DNA of 64,000 bases from Candidatus Microthrix parvicella Bio17-1 (GCF_000299415.1 NZ_AMPG01000001.1:1488001-1552000); one strand, 5' to 3'; counted from the first letter of the stretch, positions 52,761 through 61,782 are shown. Notes: generated by a model from the sequence alone, not told the origin. Program-made: numbers and translations.

Positions 52761-54088
52761 ACGGCAAGGACCGCCGAACGACGGAGCTGGGGTTGATCCT
52801 GCTCGGCCTGGTGATCATCGGCGCCGCCTACACGCTCGCCAGCCTTGGCAGCCGTGCGTCGCTCCCCGCCGACGTGGTGCCGTTCCTGGCCATGGTGGTG
52901 GCCCTGGTCATCGTCGCCCACATCGCAGTGCGTCGGTTGGCCCCGAACGCCGACGGCATCATTCTGCCGGTGGTGGCGCTCCTCAACGGGTTGGGCTACG
53001 TCTTCATCGCCCGCATCGACCAGGACCTGGCGATCAAGCAGGCCGGCTGGACCGCAGTGGGCGTGGTGGCATTCGTTGCGACCCTGGCGTTGGTCCGAAA
53101 AGTGAAGACACTCGCCAACTACGGGTACACGCTGTTGTTCATCGGTCTCGGCCTCCTGTTGTTACCGCTGCTCCCCGTGGTCGGGAAAGAGATCAACGGT
53201 GCCAGAATCTGGATCAACCTCGGCGGTTTCTCGGTGCAGCCCGCCGAGTTCGCCAAGATCGCACTGATCTTGTTCTTTGCCACCTATTTGGTGAAGAACC
53301 GTGAACTGCTCGGGCTGACCAACTGGCGGCTCGGGCCGCTGCACCTGCCCGCACCCAAGTTTCTCGCCCCGGTCATCCTGGCCTGGGGCGTCGCCCTGCT
53401 GGTCATGATCGCCCAGAAGGACCTCGGCTCGGCGTTGTTGTTCTTCGTGCTGTTCCTGTCAATGATGTGGATCGCAACCGAGCGGCTGATCTACCCGGTG
53501 ATGGGTGGCCTGTTGTTCGCTGCGGGAGCCACAATTGCGTGGTCGCAGCTGGGCCACGTACAGGATCGGGTGACCGCCTGGCTGAATCCCTGGGATGTTG
53601 CCGGTGGGTCCGGCTACCAAATCGTCCAGGGCACCTATGCGCTGGCGTGGGGCGGCATGGGCGGCCAGGGCTTGGGCAGGGGTTACGGCATACCGGGGTT
53701 GGGCAAGGCATTCGTGGCCACCGACTCGATCTTCGTGGTGATCGGTGAGGAACTGGGGGTGTTCGGGTCCACCGCGGTGCTGGCGGCGTTCCTCCTCATC
53801 GCCGGGGCCGGATTCCGCATCGCCATGCGTGCCGACGACCCCTACCACAAGCTGCTGGCGGCCGGGCTCACCGTGTCGCTGACCTTCCAGGCCTTCGTCA
53901 TCATGGGAGGCCTGCTTCGGGTACTCCCGCTCACGGGCATCACGCTGCCGTTTCTGTCCTACGGCGGCTCCTCGCTGGTGGCCAACTACGTGCTGGTTGC
54001 GCTCCTCATCCGCACCTCCGACGAGGTGTACGACCGGTCCGACGGTGCGGCGCGACGCAGCCGTGTTCGGATCGGGGTCGGCCAGTGA
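52757..54088 (+). CDS. rodA: SEDS peptidoglycan polymerase, RodA/FtsW family (443 aa)
   Basis: About ten to twelve membrane segments span the protein. SEDS signatures include LGYVFIARID, GARIWINLGGFSVQPAEFAKIALILFFATYLV (polymerase core), AQKDLGSALLFFVLF, WGGMGGQGLGRGYG and the C-terminal LPLTGITLPFLSYGGSSLVANYVLVALLI. It polymerises lipid II glycan strands with its partner transpeptidase PbpA, encoded immediately downstream with a 4-base overlap. Order pstP-rodA-pbpA-pknB matches mycobacteria, so RodA is preferred over FtsW. Confidence 0.93.
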   Translation: MNGKDRRTTELGLILLGLVIIGAAYTLASLGSRASLPADVVPFLAMVVALVIVAHIAVRRLAPNADGIILPVVALLNGLGYVFIARIDQDLAIKQAGWTAVGVVAFVATLALVRKVKTLANYGYTLLFIGLGLLLLPLLPVVGKEINGARIWINLGGFSVQPAEFAKIALILFFATYLVKNRELLGLTNWRLGPLHLPAPKFLAPVILAWGVALLVMIAQKDLGSALLFFVLFLSMMWIATERLIYPVMGGLLFAAGATIAWSQLGHVQDRVTAWLNPWDVAGGSGYQIVQGTYALAWGGMGGQGLGRGYGIPGLGKAFVATDSIFVVIGEELGVFGSTAVLAAFLLIAGAGFRIAMRADDPYHKLLAAGLTVSLTFQAFVIMGGLLRVLPLTGITLPFLSYGGSSLVANYVLVALLIRTSDEVYDRSDGAARRSRVRIGVGQ

Positions 54089-55635
54089 ACACACAGATCC
54101 GTCGCCTGGCCCTGGGCATGGTGCTGCTCTACTCGGCCCTGTTCGTGCGCCTCAACGTGGTGCAGGTGTTCTCCTCGGGCGATTTGAATGCCAGAGAGGG
54201 CAACAACCGCCAGAATCTGCGCGACTTTGATCGTCCTCGGGGCAAGATTCAAACCTCGGACGGCACCGTGGTCGCCTTCACCGAGGAGGTCAAGGGCAAG
54301 CGCTTCGAATACCAGCGCAACTACCCAACCGGCGAGTTGTTCGCCCACGTCACCGGCTACTTCACGCTCGAGCTGGGCTCCACGGGGGTTGAGCGGAGCT
54401 ACGGCGATGACCTCTCGGGGCAATCCAGCAGCCTTGAGCTCCGTGCCCTCACCAATCTGTTCAACGCCGATGCGAACACCGGCGACGTGGTGCTGTCACT
54501 TCGCAGCGACGTACAACAGGCCGCACGCGACGGCCTCGGCGACCGTCGCGGCTCGGTGGTGGCCCTCGACCCACGCACCGGAGCAATCTTGGCGCTTTGG
54601 TCGTATCCCAGTTACGACCCAAACCTGCTGGTCGACGACAACGGTGCCGACGCCATCGGCGTCAAGACGCTGCTGGACGGCGCGCCCGACAAGCCACTGC
54701 TGGCCCGGTCGTACCGCGAACTGTTTGCGCCCGGATCCACCTTCAAGGTGGTGACCGGATCCGCCGGGATTCGTTCCGGCGACGTGAGTTTGATGTCACC
54801 GAGCTACCCGGAGCGCACCGAGTGGACGCCGCCGGGGACCACCAGGCCGTTGTCCAACTTCGACGGAGCCCTGTGCGGCGGCCCCCTGATCGAGGTGCTC
54901 CGAGTCTCGTGCAACACCGCTTTCGCCGAGATGGGCGCCCGCACCCTCGGGCCCGAGGCGCTGGTTGACACCGCAGTCGACTTCGGCTTTGGCTCCAAAC
55001 CTCCAATCGACATCCCAGGCGCCGTCGCCTCGGAGATCCCCACCGATTACGGCAAGGCGCTTGGCCCGTTTCCCGATGGGGACGGCGGCACGGTGTACGA
55101 GGACACCCCGGCGCTGGCCCAGGTGGCAATCGGCCAGGGCAATGCCCGGGCCACCCCGCTCCAGATGGCGATGACGGCCGGTGCGATCGGCAACGAGGGC
55201 ATCATCATGGAGCCTCATGTTGCAGCCGAGGTTCGCGACACCGAGGGCAACGTCGTACGCGAGGTGAAGCCCACCGTGTGGAAGCGCCCGCTGAAGAAGG
55301 AACAGGCCGCCGCCATGAGAACCGCCATGGACGGCGTGGTGGCGGACGGCACGGCCACGGAACTGGACGTGCCCGGCTTCAAGGTGGGCGGCAAGACCGG
55401 CACCGCGCAGACCGTCGCAGGGGAGGACCGCTCGCACGCCTGGATCATCGGCTACGCCGGGCCCGAGGGGGAGCCGGCCGAGGTGGCCGTCGCCGTGATC
55501 GTGGAGGCCCAGCCGAAGGTGTCCGAACAAACCGGGGGCCGAGTGGCGGCCCCGATCGCACAGCGGGTCCTTCGTGCCGCGCTGAGCCCCGTCCCTGCGT
55601 CCGCAGGGCTGCCGAACGAGCTTGGGGGCAACTGA
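54085..55635 (+). CDS. pbpA: Class B penicillin-binding protein PbpA (516 aa)
   Basis: After one N-terminal membrane helix, the dimerisation region holds RGKIQTSDGTVVAFTEE and the transpeptidase domain starts near residue 140. Active-site motifs: SxxK at S218-K221 in PGSTFKVV, SxN in RVSCNTAF, and KTG at K437 in GGKTGTAQTV. It cross-links new peptidoglycan alongside RodA. The GTG start overlaps the rodA stop (GTGA). A 106-base gap with no clear gene follows before pknB. Confidence 0.94.
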   Translation: MNTQIRRLALGMVLLYSALFVRLNVVQVFSSGDLNAREGNNRQNLRDFDRPRGKIQTSDGTVVAFTEEVKGKRFEYQRNYPTGELFAHVTGYFTLELGSTGVERSYGDDLSGQSSSLELRALTNLFNADANTGDVVLSLRSDVQQAARDGLGDRRGSVVALDPRTGAILALWSYPSYDPNLLVDDNGADAIGVKTLLDGAPDKPLLARSYRELFAPGSTFKVVTGSAGIRSGDVSLMSPSYPERTEWTPPGTTRPLSNFDGALCGGPLIEVLRVSCNTAFAEMGARTLGPEALVDTAVDFGFGSKPPIDIPGAVASEIPTDYGKALGPFPDGDGGTVYEDTPALAQVAIGQGNARATPLQMAMTAGAIGNEGIIMEPHVAAEVRDTEGNVVREVKPTVWKRPLKKEQAAAMRTAMDGVVADGTATELDVPGFKVGGKTGTAQTVAGEDRSHAWIIGYAGPEGEPAEVAVAVIVEAQPKVSEQTGGRVAAPIAQRVLRAALSPVPASAGLPNELGGN

Positions 55636-55741
55636 TGAGCACCCTGGCCGATGCGACCAGAGCCGCTCCGGTGAAGCCATCTCACAGAAGATCGCCCGGT
55701 GCGCCATTGGACGATGGCGCCACCGGTAGAGTGTGTCCACG

Positions 55742-57811
55742 ATGAGCCAGCCGGTCGAGGTGCTGAGCGATCGCTACGAACTACACCGAAAGCTGGCTCG
55801 CGGTGGCATGGCAGACGTGTGGCTCGCTCGCGATCGGGTGCTTGATCGACCCGTCGCGGTCAAGATCATGTTTGCCGAGTTCGCCACCGACCAGCTGTTC
55901 GTGGAGCGGTTCCGGCGGGAGGCCAAGTCGGCGGGCAACCTGAACCACCCCAATATCGTGGGCGTCTACGACTGGGGCGAACAGGGTGGCACCTACTACA
56001 TCGTGATGGAGTACATCAACGGCCAATCGGTGGCCGAGGTGCTGCGCGCTGAGGGCCCTCTGCACCCGAGACGCGCCGCAGAGATTGCGGCCGACGTGGC
56101 AGAGGCCTTGGGGTTCGCTCATGCGGAGGGGGTCATTCACCGAGACATCAAGCCGGGCAACATCATGTTGACCAGCACGGGTCGCGCAAAGGTGACCGAC
56201 TTTGGGATCGCGCGGCTGGCCACCGCACCCAACAACGAACTGACCAAGGCCGGGTCGGTCATGGGAACTGCCACCTACTTCTCGCCCGAACAGGCCCAGG
56301 GGCACACGCTCGATGGTCGCAGCGACCTGTATTCGCTCGGGGCGGTGCTCTTCGAGATGCTGACCGGCGAGGCGCCGTTTCAGGCCGAGTCGCCAGTGGC
56401 CATCGCCTACAAGCACGTGCAGGAACGACCGCGCCGACCGGCATCGATCATGGCGGGTCTCCCGTTTGCAGCCGAGGCGATCACCCTCCGACTGCTGACA
56501 AAGAATCCCGCCAACCGTTATCCGGACGCCACCGAACTACGCGACGACCTGCACCGGTTCCTCGCCGGCCAGACCACACGCGCCGAAATGGCCCTTCAGC
56601 GGGCCCAGGCCGCCGCCCCGGCCGGCGGCACCGCCGCCACCCAGGTCGTCACCACCACGCCCGGCGCCGTCGACGCAACCCAGGTGGTCCCAGCGCAGCA
56701 GCCCGAGGAGGAGCCCGAACCGGAAGAAGACCGGTCACGTTCCAAGCGGTTCGTCTTCATCCTGATCGCACTGCTCGTGCTGGCGCTGCTGGTGGCGGGA
56801 GGCATCGTGGCAGCGCTCAACAGCGGGCCCTCCACCGCAGAGGTGCCCAACGTGTTGGACCGCCCGCTCGATGAGGCGGTCAAAATACTCGAGGACGAAG
56901 GATTCAAGGCGGAGCCCGTTGCTCTTGAAAACAACAAGGCAAAGGCCAATGCCGTCTACGCCACGGATCCCAAGGCCGGCGTCGAGGCGGAGGAGGGCTC
57001 AACGGTCAAGGTCGTCTACAACCCGTCCGACGCCCAGGAGGTGGTTCCCGACGTTCGCGGCATGCTCTACGACGATGCCAAGGCGGTGCTGGCCGCCAAG
57101 GGGTTCACCAGGGTCAAGCCCGCCGATGTCGAGGGGGCCCAGGGGGAACCCGGCACGGTCAAGGAACAACTGCCGGTGGCGCTCAGCCTGGCTCGACCCT
57201 CCGATGAGATCACCTTGCGCATCGTGCCGATCCCAACGGTCACCGATGTGCCCAGCGTTGCCGGCCTGACTCAAGAACAGGCCCGAGCGACGCTGGAGGC
57301 CGCCGGTTTCGTCGTGGCCAGCACCAGCACTGAGGCCTCCGACCGCATCGCCGCCGGCAAGGCAACGCGCACCGACCCGTCCGGCAGCGCTGATCTTGGC
57401 AGCGAACTTGTCCTGTTCGTCTCAAGCGGACCCGCCAACGTGGAGGTGCCGTCGGTTGTCAACCTGACCGAGCAGGCCGCTCAGCAGAAGCTCCGGGCGA
57501 AGGGCTTCAAACCTGAGACCGAGACCAAGGCCACGGAGAACCGCTCTGCAGACAACATCGTGTTGTCGTCCAACCCTGCCGGGGGCGAGTCGGTGCAGGC
57601 GGGCTCGACCGTGACGCTTCAGGTGGGCAGCTTCCGTGAGCCCACCACCCAGGCACCCACACCCACCCAGCCACCTCCCACCCAGCCACCTCCCACCCAG
57701 CCACCGGCGACGAAACCGCCCCCGACCGAAGCGCCAACGACCGTGGCCCCGACGACCACTTCTTCGCCCCCCCCGACCACGACGGCCCCCACCACTACCA
57801 ACCAACCCTGA
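55742..57811 (+). CDS. pknB: Transmembrane Ser/Thr kinase PknB with PASTA domains (689 aa)
   Basis: The kinase domain (residues 10-270) has RKLARGGMADVW, catalytic K41 in VAVKIM, HRDIKPGNIM with D135, DFGIARL, and the activation-loop Thr residues before GTATYFSPEQAQG. A membrane helix spans about 335-358. Outside are four PASTA repeats (VPNVLDRPLDEAV, VPDVRGMLYDDAKAVL, VPSVAGLTQEQARATL, VPSVVNLTEQAAQQKL), which sense muropeptides or lipid II. A Pro/Thr tail (PTQPPPTQPP) ends the protein. ATG 55742 is used; TAGAGT lies 9 bases upstream. The next gene starts on the last base of its stop codon. Confidence 0.94.
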   Translation: MSQPVEVLSDRYELHRKLARGGMADVWLARDRVLDRPVAVKIMFAEFATDQLFVERFRREAKSAGNLNHPNIVGVYDWGEQGGTYYIVMEYINGQSVAEVLRAEGPLHPRRAAEIAADVAEALGFAHAEGVIHRDIKPGNIMLTSTGRAKVTDFGIARLATAPNNELTKAGSVMGTATYFSPEQAQGHTLDGRSDLYSLGAVLFEMLTGEAPFQAESPVAIAYKHVQERPRRPASIMAGLPFAAEAITLRLLTKNPANRYPDATELRDDLHRFLAGQTTRAEMALQRAQAAAPAGGTAATQVVTTTPGAVDATQVVPAQQPEEEPEPEEDRSRSKRFVFILIALLVLALLVAGGIVAALNSGPSTAEVPNVLDRPLDEAVKILEDEGFKAEPVALENNKAKANAVYATDPKAGVEAEEGSTVKVVYNPSDAQEVVPDVRGMLYDDAKAVLAAKGFTRVKPADVEGAQGEPGTVKEQLPVALSLARPSDEITLRIVPIPTVTDVPSVAGLTQEQARATLEAAGFVVASTSTEASDRIAAGKATRTDPSGSADLGSELVLFVSSGPANVEVPSVVNLTEQAAQQKLRAKGFKPETETKATENRSADNIVLSSNPAGGESVQAGSTVTLQVGSFREPTTQAPTPTQPPPTQPPPTQPPATKPPPTEAPTTVAPTTTSSPPPTTTAPTTTNQP

Positions 57812-58857
57812 TGTCCACGCCCGATCCGGTTTCGCCGACGGACCAAACCGATGGTTCCGTCATCGGGCAACCCGAGCATCCGCAGGGGGAAACGGCTGAC
57901 GAGTTGCGCAGGCGTGGCCTACGGTCCGGGCGACTCGTGGTGTTGATCTTCCTGGCGCTGCTTGGCGCCGGAGTGCCGCTGTTGGCCTTGTCGCCCACCC
58001 TCAATCCAGCCGACCTGCTGCTGGGTCGCTACCGCTATCAAGATGCCCCTGAGCTGTTGGGAATGACTCAGCCAAAGGCCATCCAGGCGCTCGTCCGAGA
58101 GGGCCTCAGCTCATCGTCTGCCTTCGCGTTCTCCGCCAACACGCCACGCGGTGAGATCACCGCCCAGGATCCGCCCCCCGGAGAGCCGGTGCGGCGTGGT
58201 GGCAAGGTCAAACTCACGGTGTCCCGGGGTCAGGAGGACTTCGTGGTTCCCGAGTTGGTGGGAAGCACCCGAGCTTCGGTGGAGAAGCTCTTCGACAATA
58301 CCGGGGTCAAGGTCGAAGTCGTCGAGTTTCCCAGCGAGAACGACGTTGCCGGCGAGGTGATCCGCCAGGACCCGCTGCCTGGCAATGTGCTCCGAACCGG
58401 TAACACGCTCTCGCTGGTGGTCTCCATGGGCGCCGAGCGACGCGACGTGCCCGAGGTCCGTCGGCTGCCCTCCGACGGTGCTGCATTCATTCTCGGAAAT
58501 GCCGGGTTCATTGTGGAGAAGGTGACCAAGGAGCGAGACCCGTTCCTCCCCAAAGGTGCCGTGCTCCGAACCAAGCCGGCCGCCGGCCAGAACCTGAACA
58601 AGGGGACCAAGGTGGAGCTGGTCGTGAGCGACGGCCCTCCCCAGGCGAAGGTGCCCGGCCTGGTGGGAACCCAGGAGACCCAGGCCATCGAGTCGTTGGA
58701 GTCTGTGGGGATCATCGCCGCCACCACCACCGAGTTGGTGAATCCCAGGGATCCCAACAACGGCAAGGTGCTCAGCCAGGTGCCCGACGCAGGCACCATG
58801 TTGGACCCGGGCGATGTGGTCGAGTTGACCGTTGCCCGCGGGGGTGCTCCCGGATGA
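57811..58857 (+). CDS. PASTA-domain membrane protein without a kinase (348 aa)
   Basis: A short cytoplasmic part (residues 1-45) and one membrane helix (LVVLIFLALLGAGVPLLALS) are followed by four PASTA-like repeats: APELLGMTQPKAIQALV, VPELVGSTRASVEKLF, VPEVRRLPSDGAAFIL and VPGLVGTQETQAIESL. There is no kinase or transpeptidase domain. It begins on the last base of the pknB stop (TGATG) and overlaps the next gene by ATGA, so it is made together with PknB. It may compete for or present the same cell-wall ligand. It occupies the cluster where other actinobacteria also carry pknA. Confidence 0.85.
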   Translation: MSTPDPVSPTDQTDGSVIGQPEHPQGETADELRRRGLRSGRLVVLIFLALLGAGVPLLALSPTLNPADLLLGRYRYQDAPELLGMTQPKAIQALVREGLSSSSAFAFSANTPRGEITAQDPPPGEPVRRGGKVKLTVSRGQEDFVVPELVGSTRASVEKLFDNTGVKVEVVEFPSENDVAGEVIRQDPLPGNVLRTGNTLSLVVSMGAERRDVPEVRRLPSDGAAFILGNAGFIVEKVTKERDPFLPKGAVLRTKPAAGQNLNKGTKVELVVSDGPPQAKVPGLVGTQETQAIESLESVGIIAATTTELVNPRDPNNGKVLSQVPDAGTMLDPGDVVELTVARGGAPG

Positions 58858-60122
58858 GCCCTCCCACGACCTCAACCGACGCTGCGAGACACGACCGGGT
58901 CACCGAGTTGGGTGGCTTCGAGGTGGTTGACGGTGGCGGACGGTGGGTGTCACTGACCTTTGCGCTGATCGCGCTCGTGGCGTTGATGTGGCTCTCGGTG
59001 GACGCCTTCAGCCAGCGATTGGGCGTCGACCGTGACCTGGCTGTACCCGACATCCAGGTTCAGGACTTCACCGGCCAAGGCCTCGCCGATGCCCAGCGGG
59101 AGGTGGAGGCCAGCGGTCTGGTGGCCACCATCGAGTTCCGGGCCAACGATCTGAGCGACTATCCACCCGGCACCATCTTCACCCAACGGCCCCTGGAGGG
59201 CACCAAATTGCCGGCGGGCGCACGAGTAACCCTCATCGGTAGTTCCGGGCCGTCCCAGTTCGTCGTGCCCGACGTAACCGGCCAGGAACTTGAGGAAGCC
59301 GAGCAATTGCTGAACGCCACCGGCCTCCTCCCAAAGGCGGTGCCGGAGTATTCCGACAGCGTCAGGGTGAACGAGGTCATCGAGAGCAGGCCCCGCTCGG
59401 GCACCGAGGCCGCCCAGGGCAGCACCGTCAGCATCGTGGTATCGGCGGGCTACGCACCCCGCAGAGTCCCAAAGATGGTGGATGTGCAGGCCCAAAAAGC
59501 CCTCAACCTGCTCGGTCGAAGCGGGCTCGGCGTCGGCAGCATCGACACGGTGTACCGCCAGGGCGCCAAGGCGGGCAACGTGCTGGAGACGTCACCGCCT
59601 GCGGGCACGGTGCTCACTCGGAACTCCGCCGTCGACGTGGTGATCGCAGGGCCGCCGCCCACAGTGAGCGTTCCCTCGGTGGAGGGTTTGTCCCAGAGTC
59701 GAGCCGAGGGCGAGGTGGTCGACGCCGGGCTGACCGTCAAGTTGCTGTTGCTGCAGGTACCGCGCGGGAGTCCCGACGATGGCCGGGTCATCAGCCAGGG
59801 TGTTCCGCCACAGACCTCCGTCGACCCCGGGTTCGAGGTGGAACTGATCGTCGGTCGAGCGCCGCCGCCCCCACCAACGCTGCCCCCGGCCACCACCTCG
59901 GCCCCGGTGACCATCGAGCCCCCGGTCGAGCAACCGGAGGCCACGGACGTCGGGCCCCAAACGCCTGAGCCGACCGCGCCGCCGCCCGTCACCGCACCAC
60001 CCGAGACCACGCCTCCGGTCACCGCACCACCCGAGACCACGCCTCCGGTCCCTCCGGTCACCGCACCACCCGAGACGACCGAACCGCCGCCGACGGTCGA
60101 GGTACCGGTGGCCGGCGGTTAG
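58854..60122 (+). CDS. Second kinase-less PASTA-domain membrane protein (422 aa)
   Basis: A short cytoplasmic start and one membrane helix (SLTFALIALVALMWLSVDAF, residues about 31-50) are followed by PASTA repeats: VPDIQVQDFTGQGLADAQREV, VPDVTGQELEEAEQLL, VPKMVDVQAQKALNLL and VPSVEGLSQSRAEGEVV. The last 90 residues are a Pro/Thr/Glu tail with repeated VTAPPETTPP units, suited to threading the cell wall. Coupled to the preceding gene by an ATGA overlap. It ends 17 bases before the convergent trpG-like gene. Confidence 0.85.
   Translation: MSPPTTSTDAARHDRVTELGGFEVVDGGGRWVSLTFALIALVALMWLSVDAFSQRLGVDRDLAVPDIQVQDFTGQGLADAQREVEASGLVATIEFRANDLSDYPPGTIFTQRPLEGTKLPAGARVTLIGSSGPSQFVVPDVTGQELEEAEQLLNATGLLPKAVPEYSDSVRVNEVIESRPRSGTEAAQGSTVSIVVSAGYAPRRVPKMVDVQAQKALNLLGRSGLGVGSIDTVYRQGAKAGNVLETSPPAGTVLTRNSAVDVVIAGPPPTVSVPSVEGLSQSRAEGEVVDAGLTVKLLLLQVPRGSPDDGRVISQGVPPQTSVDPGFEVELIVGRAPPPPPTLPPATTSAPVTIEPPVEQPEATDVGPQTPEPTAPPPVTAPPETTPPVTAPPETTPPVPPVTAPPETTEPPPTVEVPVAGG
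59988..60077 (+). repeat. Imperfect tandem repeat encoding the Pro/Thr tail
   Basis: Units of about 30 bases beginning GTCACCGCACCACCCGAGAC recur three times and encode VTAPPETTPP or a close variant. They form the C-terminal tail of the second PASTA protein. Confidence 0.75.
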
Positions 60123-60139
60123 ACGAAGTCGCCGCGCGG

Positions 60140-60727
60140 TCAGGCAGCCGCACGAGCGAGGTTGAGGAAGTTGGCCAGCAGTTCGTGTCCGCCCGTGGTC
60201 AAAATCGACTCGGGGTGGAACTGCACCGCCTCGGTCGGCTGGGTTCGGTGGCGAAGCCCCATCACCAGGCCATCCTCGGTGGTTGCGCTGACCTCGAGGT
60301 GTGCCGGCACTGTTGCGGCATCGACGATCAGGGAGTGATAGCGGGTGGCCTCAAACGGGTTGGGCAGCCCGACAAAAACACCACGTCCGTCGTGGCTGAT
60401 CAGCGACGTCTTGCCGTGCATCACCTGCGGGGCACGAATCACCGATGCCCCGCCCACCTCCCCAAGGCACTGCAACCCCAGACAAACCCCCAGAATGGGG
60501 ATCCGGCCGCCGAGCTTCTCCAGCACCTCCATCGACACCCCGGCATCGACCGGTCGACCCGGGCCGGGCGAGATGAGGAGCCCGTCGGGCGTCAGCGCGA
60601 CGATCTCATCAACCGTGACGGCATCATTGCGAAACACCAGCGGTTCCACACCGAGTTCACCCAGGTACTGAACCAGGTTGTAAGTGAAGCTGTCGTAGTT
60701 GTCGATCACCAGAATGCGGGCGGACAC
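60140..60727 (-). CDS. trpG: Glutamine amidotransferase, anthranilate/aminodeoxychorismate synthase component II (195 aa)
   Basis: This class I amidotransferase releases ammonia from glutamine for a chorismate-using partner. It has the opening ILVIDNYDSFTYNLVQYLGELG, the oxyanion GLLISPGPGRPVDAG, the nucleophile elbow GVCLGLQCLGE, and the catalytic His-Glu in EAVQFHPESILTTGG. The same gene sits between pknB and crgA in mycobacteria. It could serve TrpE or PabB; no partner is nearby. The GTG start lies 6 bases after TAGCCT, so the transcript is leaderless. Confidence 0.92.
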   Translation of the reverse strand: MSARILVIDNYDSFTYNLVQYLGELGVEPLVFRNDAVTVDEIVALTPDGLLISPGPGRPVDAGVSMEVLEKLGGRIPILGVCLGLQCLGEVGGASVIRAPQVMHGKTSLISHDGRGVFVGLPNPFEATRYHSLIVDAATVPAHLEVSATTEDGLVMGLRHRTQPTEAVQFHPESILTTGGHELLANFLNLARAAA

Positions 60728-60733
60728 GCGGGC

Positions 60734-60739
60734 AGGCTA
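60734..60739 (-). promoter_or_regulatory. -10 element of leaderless trpG promoter
   Basis: On the minus strand TAGCCT ends exactly 6 bases before the GTG at 60727. Confidence 0.6.
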
Positions 60740-60762
60740 GCTGCGGCACTCACGTCGGCCGG

Positions 60763-60768
60763 TAGTGT
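60763..60768 (+). promoter_or_regulatory. -10 element of leaderless crgA promoter
   Basis: TAGTGT ends exactly 6 bases before the ATG at 60775. Confidence 0.6.
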
Positions 60769-60774
60769 GTGGGA

Positions 60775-61194
60775 ATGGCCAAGCCCACCAAGCGCCGCAT
60801 CGACGGCGAACACTCCCGACGAGTCACGCCCAAGGGCGGGCAGGACGCCCCCACGAAGCGGCCGGGTACAGACGATGCAGCCGCTGACGAGGCAGCCGGC
60901 CGCGCCCGACCCCTGAAGCCGGGCACCGGGGCGTCGGACGCCAAGCAGCGTTCCAAGAAGGTTGCCGATCACAGCGAGTCTCGGCGCTATACACCGCCCA
61001 GCCATGTGGACATGCCATCGCCATGGTGGGTCCCTGCGCTCATGTGGACCTTCATCGGCGGCGGGGGTCTGGCCATCATCCTGAACTACGCAGGGGTGCT
61101 GCCCGGTACCAGCGGCGGAGCCAACGGTTGGTATCTGATCGGCGGCCTCGTGGCCATCCTGGCCGGCATCATGACGGCCACCCAATACCGCTGA
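60775..61194 (+). CDS. crgA: Cell division protein CrgA (139 aa)
   Basis: A basic, hydrophilic N-terminal half (AKPTKRRIDGEHSRRVTPKGG...) precedes two membrane helices, WWVPALMWTFIGGGGLAIILNYAGVLP and NGWYLIGGLVAILAGIMTATQYR, the pair that defines CrgA. The protein helps assemble the divisome and recruits penicillin-binding proteins in actinobacteria. It is longer than the mycobacterial 93-residue form through its N-terminus. The ATG at 60775 is fixed by the TAGTGT box 6 bases upstream; the GTG at 60769 is rejected. It diverges from trpG. Confidence 0.9.
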   Translation: MAKPTKRRIDGEHSRRVTPKGGQDAPTKRPGTDDAAADEAAGRARPLKPGTGASDAKQRSKKVADHSESRRYTPPSHVDMPSPWWVPALMWTFIGGGGLAIILNYAGVLPGTSGGANGWYLIGGLVAILAGIMTATQYR

Positions 61195-61257
61195 CCCTCA
61201 CTCCCCTCAACTTGGAGCGTTACAGGGAAGTTACATCGGTGTCACTTGCCCCCAGGT

Positions 61258-61277
61258 TTATCCACAGGTGGGGATAA
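61258..61277. promoter_or_regulatory. Pair of convergent DnaA-like boxes
   Basis: TTATCCACA (61258-61266) is the consensus DnaA box. Two bases further, TGGGGATAA (61269-61277) is a box in the opposite direction, one base from consensus. They lie between the convergent crgA and zinc-ribbon protein genes. The role is unknown; a replication-linked or titration site is possible. Confidence 0.55.
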
Positions 61278-61307
61278 CCCGCTCGGCGGCATTCCGCCGC
61301 CGCTCGA

Positions 61308-61715
61308 TCACTCGATCGGGGTGATCAGGTCCATATCTTCCATGCAGTGACGAGGTGGCTCGGGGTTCTCGTCCAACGCGGCGGTCATTCTCACTTCGGT
61401 GCCGCACAGGCTGCAGCGATACACCAGCTTGACCTTGCGAAGGGTGCCCGGGTCGGGTGGTGGCGGCAGCGGGGTCGACATCGAACGGGCCATGGCGATG
61501 CCCGGGTACAACAGCAAACCAATGGCAACCACCGCAACCGCGGCGCGCCAAGGGTTCACCTCCCAGATACCCACCATGGCGCCCCACACCCCTGCGGCCA
61601 GCGCAAGCCTGAACACCCAGGAACGTCGTCGCCCCAGCACCGTCTGCCACGGCTCCTGCGGTTCGTCGTCGGTGCCTGCAGGCGTCGGGCTCAACGATGG
61701 GGTCTGATCATCCAC
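61308..61715 (-). CDS. Small membrane protein with a C-terminal zinc-ribbon-like motif (135 aa)
   Basis: Residues about 32-50 and 55-75 form two membrane helices (VFRLALAAGVWGAMVGIW and WRAAVAVVAIGLLLYPGIAMARS). The C-terminus holds YRCSLCGTEVRMTAALDENPEPPRHCMEDMDL, a CxxC plus HC pattern that could bind zinc. I recognise no named family. The GTG at 61715 is the start used; no better one is visible. The gene converges on crgA. Confidence 0.75.
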   Translation of the reverse strand: MDDQTPSLSPTPAGTDDEPQEPWQTVLGRRRSWVFRLALAAGVWGAMVGIWEVNPWRAAVAVVAIGLLLYPGIAMARSMSTPLPPPPDPGTLRKVKLVYRCSLCGTEVRMTAALDENPEPPRHCMEDMDLITPIE

Positions 61716-61782
61716 GACCTTCAGTCTGCCCCGTTGCTCGGCCGCCGGCCTACCGCCGACGACCGAGGGTGCTCACCGAGGA

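Noticed and set aside
55636-55741. A missing pknA hidden in the gap between pbpA and pknB
   Set aside because: The gap is only 106 bases and contains no kinase motif on either strand, so pknA is truly absent at this place.
60722-60780. A replication origin between trpG and crgA
   Set aside because: The gap holds only two divergent leaderless promoters and no DnaA box or AT-rich stretch.
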